A stretch of DNA of 64,000 bases from Blastomussa wellsi (Eukaryota > Cnidaria > Anthozoa > Scleractinia > Plerogyridae). Location of the stretch: contig OX393562.1 in the NCBI GenBank assembly GCA_947652115.1, forward strand, positions 24,121,397-24,185,396, read 5' to 3'. Position numbers and translations under genes: made by a program. The notes under the pieces are model-generated. The model ran no database searches. It had not been told where the DNA came from and worked only from the letters and a program-made list of their open reading frames with translations. Shown piece by piece: positions 52,039 to 63,777 of this stretch (its first letter is position 1; each line of letters opens with the position of its first letter).

Positions 52039-52130
52039 CTCGACCTTGATTATTCCGTCAAAAGTCTTCTGTCGTTCTATACGAAACAATAAACTTTGCC
52101 GCGGGCCTCTTTAGTCGTAGATCATAGAAG
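52039..52130 (-). other. Candidate 5' non-coding exon of ACC
   Basis: A strong GAG/GTAAGTGTT donor lies on the minus strand at 52038. The coding start exon has an acceptor just before its ATG, so an upstream exon is required. Reading this candidate into that acceptor gives an in-frame TAA before the ATG, so it would be untranslated. The upstream limit given is arbitrary; the pairing is inference. Confidence 0.35.
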
Positions 52131-52554
52131 ACTCGAGAAGATGTTAATATGTGGTAGGGAAGTCAGTGACCAAATGTGTGAGGCTTGCGGGCCACTTTCT
52201 TTTGTTACAACTGAACAGACGAATGACAGAATGACAGAATGGAATCTATTTGTTAAACCGAAGGTTTAGAGATTTCTTACATTTATAGGTAAAGATCAAA
52301 GACCTTTAGCTTTGCTTCCGAGGTGTCAGAGTCTAATAAGTGGGTCGGGTGTTAAATTCCTGGAAAACGATACCCTCGTCCAGACAAATAAACTGTGTTT
52401 TGTTTTACCCGGGGCCCGTTTCAGACTAAATTGTTCGAAAAGCATACCCTGTTTCTTCCATGTGCGTTCCATATAAAAAAGCATGTATAAATTAAAAGTT
52501 AGAGATCACCATAAAGAAGTGTTTTGCTACGAAGTACAAATGGATAATACCTTG

Positions 52555-52685
52555 GCCCTGATTTTTTCAGGCTTCCTTATTCACATTGTTTGAACTGGAA
52601 ATTCTCTGTGATGACCATTTCTCACTTTCATGTACATTTGCAGTTCATAAATGTAGTGTTTCATATGCTTTACGTCAAAACAAAT
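52555..52685 (-). repeat. Palindromic TATATGAA-type repeat
   Basis: On the minus strand it has CGTAAAGCATATGAAACAC, GTGAGAAATGGTCATCACAG and GGAAGCCTGAAAAAATCAGG. Same family as 2035-2190. Confidence 0.65.
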
Positions 52686-53318
52686 CTAGATAGGAAAACA
52701 GTAGTTGTGATAAGCACGTACTCGCGGTTCTATTGAAGTCTCCGACAGTTGAGAGACAATAACAATTTCTAAAAAGGCAATTTTTTTAGTGAGGCAAGGT
52801 AACAGGCGGAGTAGGCAAGTAAGATTATTTAAAGTGTTATAGCAGCACCCTTTATCAATGGCACAAGTCAATATTTTCGAAGAAATTCTCGGCTATATCG
52901 GGTTCTTCCTTCTCCTAACATTCTTCGTGAATGATTAACTACTCGCTTCAAAAATTGTCGTTTCTCTCTGATTCTGTCCCGGTTCTAGTTTTTTAAAAAA
53001 GAGGCACCACAAAATCTTGACATACATCGATTTCCTGTGCCAAGGAAAAAGAAGAATTTAGCCAAATGCATGTGATTTAATTCTCTGGATCAGCAATTCA
53101 TATAATTGTTTACGTCCACAACATAAACAAGATCATTCTGTTACATTAACTTCGGTTTGAAAATGTGGTATTTTAGGAGGCCTTTTCTTGTGCTATCAGC
53201 ATTTGTACCGGTAAAATACTTATTCATTTGGCGAACATATAGAATATTGAATTTTAAGCAATCGAACTAAATCATCCAATTGTTTTCTTCATTTTAACTG
53301 AATTAAAACAGGATGAAG

Positions 53319-53420
53319 TAATATATCAACCACTCGAGACAGTGTTTCATCACATTTCCAAACATCTCGGTGTTTAGAAATGTGATGAAACACACTCTCT
53401 CTCTCTTGTTTGATATATTA
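53319..53420. repeat. Hairpin repeat
   Basis: The arms GTGTTTCATCACATTTCCAA and AGAAATGTGATGAAACAC pair, with outer AATATATCAA and TTGATATATT. A fragment, AATCACATTTCCAAACACCG, recurs near 20470. Confidence 0.82.
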
Positions 53421-54440
53421 CGTAAATTACGTCTCCATATGATGAGCACATTCAGGTAAAACCAACGGCTTCTTATTACATTTAAAAAGGGTAGGCCATG
53501 ATACTTCTCCTGAAGATGCGGCAATGCTAAAATTGGATAAACAATGACAAATATGGCACATAAACGTGCTACCCTGACAGCATTATATACTAACCCATTC
53601 ATTATTATGTTTTGATCAACGGTTCAACATAAATCCGACCCTGTTCCAAAACAAAACAACCTATTAGCGCGAAGTTCCGACAACGTAAAAATATCGGCTC
53701 TATGCGGGCGCTTCTTTGCGGTTTTCCTCTTTAGACCTCTTTAACACGATGGTTGGTCAAGAAGTAAATTGCATTGAGACCGAAATTTGCTTTCACTGTC
53801 ACTTTGAGCTAATAGCGGGACGCATGGAGATGGCAGTTTTGTTTAATTTTTAAAAAGAAATATCCCAGAATAGAAGACCTGCAAGGAAAGGTGATATTTA
53901 TGAAATATATATGGGCCTTCATTTTTTTAGCAACGATGATTAGTTCATTTCGCTCTGCAATTCTGAAAGTTATTTGAAAAAAAAAATGAATACCCAGTTT
54001 AGTTCCAAACCATACGAAGTAAATGAAGGAAAAAAACCTGTGTTTTACAGGAATTTTGTGAAAAAATATGATCCATTTAAAAACGAAAGAAATGCGGTAC
54101 CCGTATCTAGAACAGATTACAGATGTAGAGGTCGGATATTTTGGGCTCTTCATCTACTCTTGCTGAGCGACAACCGGAGAGATTATTGATGAAAATTTGC
54201 AATTATCAACAAGAACATATTTTCGAAAGGTTTGATTTACTGTAATCCTTGCGTAAGGTGACTGAGATTAAAAGTAGCAAAGAAATTGTTTGTTACGTTG
54301 CTTTGTTTAAAGTGTCGAGTTTATGTTCTCTATAGTTTTTTCGTAGTATTTATTTTTTCATATTACAAAACACTGAAGCTAATTATTTATTCACACCTGA
54401 GTCACTAGTTGGTTGTGAAGCACAATACATGAGCCAGTTC

Positions 54441-54599
54441 GGAGTTCAAAAAACACTTGCGCGCGTCGGGATAAAATCAAGCACATATCAAAACTACAAA
54501 AGATTTTGAATTCAAATTTGTGCAAGTGTTTGTTACTGAAAAAAAATATATGCTTCCGTTTTATCCCGACGCGCGCACGTGTTTTTTTTTTGAAACTCC
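54441..54599. repeat. Foldback repeat with GC-rich arms
   Basis: The arms CTTGCGCGCGTCGGGATAAA and TTTATCCCGACGCGCGCACG are inverted, extended by GGAGTTCAAAAAACA on the left and its near complement on the right. Confidence 0.85.
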
Positions 54600-55369
54600 A
54601 AGTTGGCTTATTAGCTACAGGTGTACAGGAAACTTAGAATTAATTGAACTTTTTAGCTCTGGGGAAAAAACAAACTGCAGCAACGAACACGTGCACCTGA
54701 AAATATGAAAATGGCACTAACAAGATGGGATAAGAAAAGATTGATGTAAAACTGAAAAAAAAAACATAAATAGTATTCACATTTTATGTTAAGTCAGTTA
54801 AAATATGGTTTAGCTCAATTCGATGGACGTCAAAACAATCCAAGTCATTTTGATATCTGCACTATAGCATTCTGTTTATTCTTGCCCGCCTCGATTAGCG
54901 GAGCTAGGCGATAGAAACGTAATATGATATGTGGTCATTAGTGGCAATTTACTGTGACATGTGAAGTGGTATATTCAACGCCTGTCTGACATGGAATGTT
55001 GGTGATAAGAATCAAAATTGATTAATTTTGTAGAACACACTAATTCTTGCTTCCAGTGCTTTTAGGAAAGATCAATTCGTTGCCGTCGGTACATTGATGT
55101 TGCTCGCGGTATTCTCTCTCTGACTTCCTTTATCGGCAAACAACTCAACTTGTGAAGAATGCCAATTGCAAAGCCTTTTTAATAATATCTCTTCCCTATA
55201 TGCGTCGAGTAGAACGACAAGCAAACAAAGCAAACAAAACGAAGTAAAACAAGACGCTTTAAAAGCTAAAAACAGTAACAAACAGGTGTACATTAAAAAA
55301 ACGAAAATGAGTCAGCAGGAAGTTTTGAAAACAGTTTTAATGACGCACGGGTGTGTGGTAATTTAAGGC

Positions 55370-55600
55370 AAAGTCGCATTGTCAATGATAAACACATGAA
55401 AGGCTAAACTTCGTGTTATATTATACACCTGCCTCTTGGGATGCCTGCCCCGAGAACTGCTTAAATGACGTACTATTTACGATCTTCCTGTTAATTGGTG
55501 AATTTCGTGTAACGTATATTAATTCCGGTTTCCAGCACTCAAAGAAACACTTGAGAGCAAAAGACAACTTTTTACTGAGCTGATTAAGGTAGGCAAGAAG
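55370..55600 (+). repeat. Exon-like block, copy 1 of a diverged duplication
   Basis: The block contains a CAG acceptor, 53 nt open in one frame (LKETLESKRQLFTELIK, 55536-55588) and a GTAGGC donor. The whole block aligns with 57085-57280. No domain is recognised. The phase of the donor does not fit the first secure channel exon, so it may be a real exon of unknown use or only a repeat. Confidence 0.4.
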
Positions 55601-56163
55601 TTTACTTGTTTAAAAATGACTTTGACAAATCAATATCATTCAGCAACAAGCTCCTTTGTCGGGCTGTGAAAAGCGTAAAATGCTTGCTTTCCGCTAACTG
55701 AGCAAATTGAAAAGTAGATACGGATATAAAACGAAGCTAACTGTCGGTCAATACTTTTTTATAATAAATATAGTTATAAAGCTATCTAACCAACCTTATT
55801 CGCCAGAAGCATATTTTGTATGTCACAAATGCTCCGAAAAAATCAATGGCTTTTTTTATATTTAATGTAGATCAAATGTATGGATTATTGCTTTACACCA
55901 AAACAGATGCAGCACTGTGTTTTGAGACGTGGGTGAGCTCATCTTACCACATGGCAAGCGCGCATCTCTACTCAAATGTCCTTTCCCGTCGCTCGTTGTA
56001 ACAAGCAAACCTCTTGGCATATCACTGGAAATGATCAGTAGCGATGTTTTTGCCACCGCCGTGGGCGTAGAGTTGGGAAGGAGAGGGAGGCTGTTCCCGT
56101 CAAATTTTCGTTTGTGTGGCTACAATCCCCTTTCCGCCCCCTATACAGACTGAACAAACTAAA

Positions 56164-56413
56164 TTAAGCCCCGATCAAACGGCGCATGATAGTCCATGAT
56201 AGTTTTAACTCCCCGAACTATCATCAACTATCATGCGCGTGTTCAAACGGGAAAACTATCATCGACTATCATGAAGATTTTGAACAAGTTCAAAGGGAAT
56301 GATAGTCGATGATAGTTGATGATAGTGCATGACAGTTCGTGTTCAAACGGAGATGATAGCTGGAACTATCATCGACTATCATCAACTACCATGACCGTTT
56401 GATCGGGGCTTAA
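56164..56413. mobile_element. TTAA-flanked MITE with 15-bp perfect ends
   Basis: The perfect inverted ends TTAAGCCCCGATCAAACGG and CCGTTTGATCGGGGCTTAA enclose about 212 bp. TTAA at both ends fits a piggyBac-type target site. The interior is made of repeated GATAGT/ACTATC words (GATAGTTGATGATAG, ACTATCATCGACTATC) in both orientations and two GTTCAAACGG words. No open frame. Confidence 0.88.
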
Positions 56414-57084
56414 AGCAATCTTTAGTATTCCCTTAGGATTTTTTGTTCACACAGAGTTGATGTGAAGGGTGTTATGACAAAAAATACCAATTGGCTCTAT
56501 TTGATGTTAGTTGGCTTTTTAGGAAAGTTTCGGACCAAAAACAATTTTTTTGAAAAATTCACTCCCTGCGAGCTATTTCGATGCAGGTGTGGCTGCGGGG
56601 CATGTTAGTTAACTGACTAAAAAAAAATACGATGAATATTTTTGTCACAGGAATGCAAATGCTTAAAACCCATTAACTTTTATTATGTAAAAGAAACAAC
56701 ACAGCCTTAACGTAGGCCAACAGAACAAAAAGGCTGGAAAACGCGTTTTAAAAAGATAATTATTATACAAACAAAATTGACAAGCAATATCTGAAAACTA
56801 TTTTCCTTTCAACTTTGTGAACATTTGCAGTGTAATAATCAACTATTCTAATTCAAAAGAAACTCACGACTTTGGTAAGAAATGCAAATAAGACAGAATT
56901 AATATATATTTGCTGATTACGGTAGTCGGTGGTAAGAGAAGCGACAATATAAAACAAATTTTGACAAGCTTATGAAGAAAGGTTGTCATTCATGACAAAT
57001 AAGACATTTTTTACAATCCTTAACGTCAGCTCAGCAAGAACTTATATTTAACAGCTATCCAGATAATCATTTGTGCGTATGTGG

Positions 57085-57280
57085 TAAATTAAAGGCAAAA
57101 TTGTGTTCCCATGCGATTGGTGAAAAGCATAAGCTTGATGGTTTATATTGACTGACACAGTACTGTTCATTACGCTCCTGTTCATTGGGATACAAATTGG
57201 CGAATTTCGTTGAACATATTACGTTTTGCTTCCAACCAGACAAAAGACAGTTAACACTTTTCCATTGATCAAAGGTAAGC
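57085..57280 (+). repeat. Exon-like block, copy 2, decayed
   Basis: It aligns with 55370-55600, for example GCGAATTTCGTTGAAC and CAAAAGACAGTTAACA, and keeps an AG acceptor and GTAAGC donor (57240-57274). The matching frame has a stop, so it is non-coding as read. Confidence 0.4.
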
Positions 57281-58258
57281 AAGATCATTTTAGAAAAAAA
57301 AAGCATTAAATAACTTAACTTGAAAAGAATTTCAATTCCCGGAAATCTTTTCTAAAATTAATACCCTGAAACGTATAAAGCGTTTTGTTGCACTGGACAT
57401 GTACACATACTTTGAATATGTTTCCTTCCAAAAAAGTGCCCCTTTTGGTTAATATAAAAATAGTCTAAAGATTGAAACTTCGCGGCGCTATTTGTTTTGC
57501 ATTTAAAATATAGAAAATACTTAATTCGCATCAGTGAAACAAATTCTATTCATGAGCTCATGCTTTTCGTGGGGTGGAGGGGGGGGGGCGTGTTTGCTGT
57601 AATGGGGTAATGACCATTGATCGTTGGGGTGTCCTAAAGTTGGCGACGGTGAATACTTGAATATCATTAGCGAACAGCTGTTAACAGTTTTTACAAAACG
57701 TCGTGCTTTCCGTGTAAATTATTTATAAAAAATTGAAAGGGGTGGAGCAAAGTATAGATTTTCACTGCATAGATTTTATTTTAGCGATGAAAATAACATT
57801 AATACAGGCAAAACAAAAAAACGTTCTTGTTCATGTTCTTGTTGATGACTATTAATAAATGACAATTCATAAATGGGGGGATGTTTTAGAAATCTAGCAA
57901 TATCTTAGTAGAGCAACAACAGTGGTTCTGCAAAGTTGATTAAGCTACAAACCAATCAAAATATTGTTTACTTCCCTAGAAAAATAAGCCTGTTTTAAAG
58001 ACCTCAATAACGATGCATAAAGTAAGGGAAGTAAGGAGCTTGACCACATTCCTGGATTTCCGAACGTACAAGAAAAGTGCACGCAATGCGAAAAAAACAG
58101 GTAATTATTCCAAAGATTTTAGGTCTAAACATGTCTAATGCCAGAAAATAAAATTAACGATAAATCTACACAACAAATGGGGTAGTCCAGCACCTCATAA
58201 TTTTTTCATTCGTTCTCTTCGGTTGACAATTGTTATCAGAGCTAGAGGCTTTCTTCAG

Positions 58259-58350
58259 GATTGTTCTCTATTGTTTACACGCCAAATGGCATTGCCGCTT
58301 CAACGAGCTGCTACTTGACCCAACAAATGTGAGATGTTCTTGGACTATTG
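58259..58350 (+). CDS. Candidate upstream exon of TRPC-like gene
   Basis: A TTTCTTCAG acceptor is followed by an open frame (RFNELLLDPTN) to a GCGA/GTAAAC donor that leaves one base. That is the phase the next exon needs. An ankyrin-like LLLDPTN stretch is suggestive, but similarity is weak. A competing AAT/GTGAGA donor at 58331-58336 would be out of phase. Confidence 0.3.
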
Positions 58351-58437
58351 AAGCGAGTAAACGATAATGAAATTGTTAAAAAAATACATATTTAGCCTAG
58401 CTTCTGGAGACATAATCAAAGCAACTATTTTTACCAG

Positions 58438-61400
58438 ATGATGACGATGTAGAGGAAATGGAGCTCGGGACGAACGAGGAAGATATCAAGGAAGGTTTGT
58501 TACACTTGTTCCTGGTACAAAGAATGTAGTGATTTTTGGTAATATATAAAATTGCCATCAAATCGAAGGAAGCAGTGAAATGATTGTTTTCCAAGACAGA
58601 AAGACAGCAACAAGGTAAGAATGAACTGAGGAGAAACAAGGGTTGATTCAAGATGGATTGTACTTCAGTTTGGTAAAGACAAAGTCTGCATACGAGCCAA
58701 GTGGCCAATCAAGCCGGAGCTTATCCCGGTTCCTGGAACATGAAGTGACAGAGAGTATTTCTACCTCCCCCTGGATGGGATGCTAGTCCATCGCAGGGTT
58801 ACCCCCAGCAGCAAATTCGCCTGTGCCCATTTATACACCTGGCGTTGGGTTCTTGGGCAAGACACTTTACTCTCGCAGTGCCTTTCTTCATCCAGGTGTA
58901 CTTTAGTTTGCAAACTTGGCCTTAGGCTAAACTTAAAGATGTGAAAGTCGTGACAGATTCCATTAAAGCAAGCGTGCTCGTAAGACTGTCTACAACGCAG
59001 CAATAACAACCCTTGATTTGGTGATTTTAGTTGCCCAATGTGCCTTCTAGAGAGTGGTGGTATTACAATTTGAACAAAGACGAATATCTAGAATACTAGA
59101 ATAGATAGTTAGATATTTATTTAAGTTCCAATTAAACAATGCTGATATAAACAAATACTAATACCTTCAGATTTAGATGCCTAGCCACCCAATAAAATTT
59201 TGATTGCTTTTAATATTCACAAATTTGACAGGGGTGTTGTTTCTTACCCTCAGGTGAAAAGGCACTACAGAAGCTAATCGACAGCGACATGAGCCCCACA
59301 GGCGAACACTCGAATGTTGATAACATCAAACATATTGTCACTGCCAAAAATTTGTGTTCTTGCAGAGATCCCATAACGATGGCTTTTGATGTAAGCGCTT
59401 TTAATTCAACAGTGTAATGTATCACTGGCTACAAGCATTAGGTTACAAAAGGGATTTTCTTCCCAAGGACTCGGGCATAAAAGCATCGCAGAGCTTTCTT
59501 GCCCAAGACCGTAAGATAAAGGTTTCGGAAGTTCAATGCATGCATTAACACAAAGTTCAGTGAAACAAGATTGGGCTTTTGGGGGACTGCTAGGCTTCGG
59601 GGCTCCATACTGATACTTCTTTGGACCTAGAAGTACTAACATAATTTAGTTTGTTTGAGAGATCAGTAAGAACTGTACAAGTGAAGTAGGAACGAAGACT
59701 GCTGATCAGTCAAATCAAACGACGGCATTTTGACGAAGTCACTTGTTACCAATTTGGTTGCCTGGCCAGCCATGTTGTAAGGGCATCATTATACCACAAA
59801 TGTTTCTTATTTTATGCATGTTTCGCTGGTAGCTAATGCAGTTCCGATAGAAAAGGCTGATAGAATTAAAAAATTATTGCTTGAACTGAGCAGCTCGCTG
59901 TAAACTATTATCGTTGAACTCATTTGCGTTAAACTATGATTAATTAATCTAAACGACTTTTTAAACTTAGGTTAACTGCACGCTTCGGACTTTGGCCGAT
60001 ACTTTCACAGAGAACACTGAGTTCCTGAACAAGCTTGAACTCCAGACTGAGGACTTTGCAGTACAGTTCATTGACCAAGTTACCGCCAGCGAACAGTTGG
60101 TCATAAGAGACATATCTGAGAATGATGATCGTTGTGCTCCAATGTTGACTGAAATGACAGATGATGCAATTGTTCATTCACAAAAGAAAGTAGGCATCTT
60201 ATAATATAGACTTTCATGTAGACAGAGTCGGCAAAACAAAGATTGGAGAGTTATCTAATATATCTTTGCCTGCTCTTGCAGTTTGTTGCACACCCATTAT
60301 TGTACAAGAGGCTCAAACTGAGATGGAATCTTGGTTTGCCTGAAGCTTTGAAGCCTCAAGGAAAATTTCGTGGCCTTTTGTTTTTCCTGATTCTGATTGA
60401 AACGGTCCTGACTCCATTTCTACTTCCGATCATGGGATATGCTTTCTACAAGGACCAAAGCGAGGTATAGGGATAGTTATTTCTCGTTATCATGGATGCC
60501 ATTTTATGTAAATTTAATTTGATACTTGTGTTTTGATTATTTTGTCAGAGACGTCTGCGGTCGTTTGCAAAAATTCAAGACCAAACTGAAACAATTGTCC
60601 AGAGTAAAAAAAGATCATTACTGGATATCGTGCTTGGTATGTAGATTAAAACTTTTGCAGCATGTTTGGTGAGCTGGTCAGTTTACTGGTAGCTTGACCC
60701 GGTGACTTGCCGACTGGGTAACCTACTGGTTGGCTGGCTTCCTGGTTGGTTACCTTATTGACCATTTGGTTTCTGGCTGATCACTGCCTGACTGACTGAC
60801 TTACAGTGGTTTAATGGTTTAATTCACTGAATGGCTAATTGGTTAGTTCACTGGCTAATTGACTGATCTGACTGGTTATCCGAGTGAGTGGGTAGCTGGC
60901 CCGCCGGCTGATTGGTTGGTTGTATGGTTGTCTGGCTGGCTGGTGGCTGGGTGGCTGGCTGACTGGTTGGTAGGTTGACTGACAGAATGACTGACTGAAT
61001 AATTGACTGATTGATTGATTGTTTGATTTATAGTTAGATTGAGTAAGTGAGTGAGTGAGAGAGTTATTGCTTCATTGTATAAATGTGATTGAGGTGTGAC
61101 TGATTGACTGAATGACTATCCGACTGTTTGACTAACTGACTTACTGACTGACTTACTGACTGTCTGACTGACTGACTGTCTGACTGACTGACTGTCTGAC
61201 TGACTGACTGTCTGACTGACTGACTGACTGACTCTCTGACTGACTGACCAACTGATTGACACATAGGCAAACTGATTGAGTGATTGATGTACTTATTGAA
61301 TGAAGTACTGACTGTATGAAACGCTTAGTACTAAATAAGTTAACCACGGATCCATCAAGAGCTGCATGGTCGACGAATATTTTACTCTCAACAGACTGTT

Positions 61401-63777
61401 ACCTCGACTACCTGAAAACTCCTTTCGTCTTATTGGTAAAAGACAAACTCAGTCAGGTGGTCTTCATTGCACTTCACTGCCGTGTTTGCATCCTGGCTTC
61501 TTCTGTTGAACCAACGATTGAAGAATACCTGATATTTATTTTCTTCTGTGGTTTGGTCCTTAGCGAGTATCAACAATATAAAGGCTCACCCTTGAAGTAC
61601 TTCAAGTAAGATGCCTTATACGCTACAGGCTATTGTATTTCATCTTCTTATTGTTTTTCTAGTATAGTATTTAGTATTTCTTTCTTCGAAAACCGACTGT
61701 AATCATGGTAGGTTAAAATAAGGTTAAAAGTCAACAGTTGCGTTTACTTTCAAGTAATTTTGTTTCATTCTTCAAACAGATGGAAAAACTGGTCTTTAAT
61801 TGGACGTATATTGCGGCGATAATGATCAACGTTTTCTACTGTTGCTGTAAAACATTTAACACCAGATAACTTTCTTTTTCGCAACGATAGAAATGCAGTT
61901 GAGAACATATAGGCTGGGATAAAAATTAACGTGAGATTTTGTGCACATTTTGTGTGCATCTTACTGTCAATTATTATTTGTAATTTGAATTTGACGCTGG
62001 TTTGCAGGGATATGTGGAATTATGTGGATGTCCTAACCCTTATTATTTACATCGTGATCGTCTTCATGCGAACAGTGACCATCGCCCGCGGTGGTGAGTC
62101 TTACCAGAATGGTTTGCTTGAAGTAACCAATCACCTTTACGGTGTAAATACAATGTTCTTGGTTCTTCGCTTCTCCAGTATCTTGGCGATTAGTGCAGTT
62201 GTGGGTCCATTGCAGCTGGCATTGTTTCGGATGTTTGTTGACTTGCTCATCATTCTCCTGCAGTTTACTTTCGTCATTGGCGCATTCGCATTGGCCATTA
62301 CAAAGATTTACATTGCAGAAATGTCATTCCTTACTCCAGATCACAACCGTACAGGATACGAGACAAACCTTCGCTGGTAAGTGTTTGTGGCTCTGGTAAC
62401 TAGAGAATATCTCAGTTTCTACAGCTGTGCGCTAGAGTAGACTTCAATACACACGTTCAGGTCGCTAGACGGTGAATAGAGAATCTTACATCTTGGACCA
62501 CCGAAATGAACAAAATTTGCCTTGGTAAGCTAACTATGAAAATGGGTGTTAAAGATCAAAGCGGAAACCTTTTTTCCTTAGTATATGGCTATTGGCATTC
62601 GGATATTTTGGTTAACCGTGGTAGCAATTTCACCTAATTTATAACAAGCCATGTGCTAGCTTTTGTGCCGATAATCCCAACCACACCCCTAACATTTGCT
62701 GCCATTTTGTCTTTTTTAAGGCATTGTGAATTTGGGGCATTTAAGTGGTAAGTAATACCATGAGATACATTTTCTTAGAATTATTATTCAACAAATTACC
62801 ACGTTTCCCATACATGGTCAGAAGCGATATTTTTATCCGTCATATGTACTTAACAGATATCCTGCGATATACGTTAAGTAGAGATGATTCGGTTGAAGTC
62901 TCGCAAAGCGCCGCATAACGGCAACTTTTCTAACTGTATACGCTTCGTTGACAATTTGTTGGATAATAAAACAATTATCCTAATCAATCTTGCGGAATAT
63001 CATCTTATTTTACCCAACGCGGCATTTGGCCTCGTCGGCTACGTGTCGGGCCGCTATTCCGCGCGATTTCGCAGGATCATTGTTAATTATACACTATGGG
63101 GAATAGCACCAGTTAATGACGACATCGTCTCCCGTAATTGAACGTCCCCAAGTTCACGACCCCACATTACATATCGTCATTTCACCACGCGGGATAGACT
63201 CGGTCTCACTGTTTTCGGGAATACTCGTGAGTGCTCGCGCAGCTTTCCTATTGGGTTATAATGCCCCGCCGAAGATTACCGAGGGGAATTTCACTCCTTA
63301 TTGTATTATACAGTTATCGGAGGACGTAATTAAAAAGAAAAGGTTAGGAGTGTTATCCTCTAATTTTTGCATTCCACAAGTCATTTTATCACTGAATTTA
63401 TTTAGAAGACTAGATGTTTTGTGACGTTTACCTGTTCACACTATTGATATATTAGTTGAATTATCACGCAGCCTTGTTCTTGCTATAAGTTCTTTTGACC
63501 ACCAAGGAACGCGAGACATATTATATTAGTCACCAGAATAGATAAGGAAGTACAAACAACATCTTCCTCGTTTTGACGGTTATTTAGCTTGTTCAAGACA
63601 GCCATGCAACTCATCTGGTCTGTGTTTGGTCTAACGGACTTGGATGAGATGGGCTCTGGTACCAGTTCTGCGTCTAATGTTGCTTTGGTTTTATACTTGG
63701 CTTTTCTCATTTTGTCTGTTATCATGCTGGTCAACATGCTCGTGGCTTTGCTGTCAAACACTTACGATAATGTCACG
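58438..63777 (+). CDS. TRPC-like cation channel, partial (eight exons)
   Basis: Exons 58438-58494, 59254-59390, 59971-60189, 60282-60464, 60549-60636, 61395-61605, 62008-62376 and 63588-63777 join in phase with GT-AG junctions. An acidic stretch (DDDVEEMELG) leads into the TRP linker: TAKNLCSCRDPITMAFD then LELQTEDFAVQFIDQV, as in TRPC proteins, and HSQKKFVAHPLLYKRL before S1. S1 is GLLFFLILIETVLTPFL, S2 about LSQVVFIALHCRVCI, S3 EEYLIFIFFCGLVLSE, and S4 MWNYVDVLTLIIYIVIVF. RFSSILAISAVVGPLQLAL marks the S4-S5 linker and S5. The pore has LIWSVFGLTDLDEM where TRPC has LFW-FG, and S6 is VIMLVNMLVALLSNTYDN. The TRP box and C-terminus lie beyond the edge; ankyrin exons upstream are not securely found. 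It would conduct cations, probably at the plasma membrane. Confidence 0.9.
58684..58912 (-). mobile_element. SINE family B, 3' part
   Basis: On the minus strand it has GAGAGTAAAGTGTCTTGCC, TATAAATGGGCACAGGCGAA, GTAGAAATACTCTCTGTCAC, GAACCGGGATAAGCTCCGG and GGCTCGTATGCAGACTTTG, matching the body of 18609-18895. The tRNA-like head is missing. It lies in the channel gene intron before 59254. Confidence 0.88.
60660..61310. repeat. Long degenerate CTGG/CTGA satellite
   Basis: The left part is built of GGCTGGTT/GGTTGACTG words and the right part (about 61105-61250) is a cleaner (CTGACTGACTGT)n array. It fills the channel gene intron just before the exon at 61395. The serine/glutamine/valine-rich minus-strand frames here are artefacts of the repeat. 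Confidence 0.92.

Larger units (their letters stand above)
49320..58258. other. Intergenic region between the two genes
   Basis: Apart from the candidate 5' exon at 52039 and the repeats listed, I find no convincing gene. Open frames here are short, lack domain signals or span hairpins. The promoters of the two divergent genes should lie here, but I cannot point to a core element. Confidence 0.5.

Noticed and set aside
61064..61347. Serine/glutamine/valine-rich minus-strand frames
   Set aside because: They are translations of the CTGA microsatellite, not proteins.
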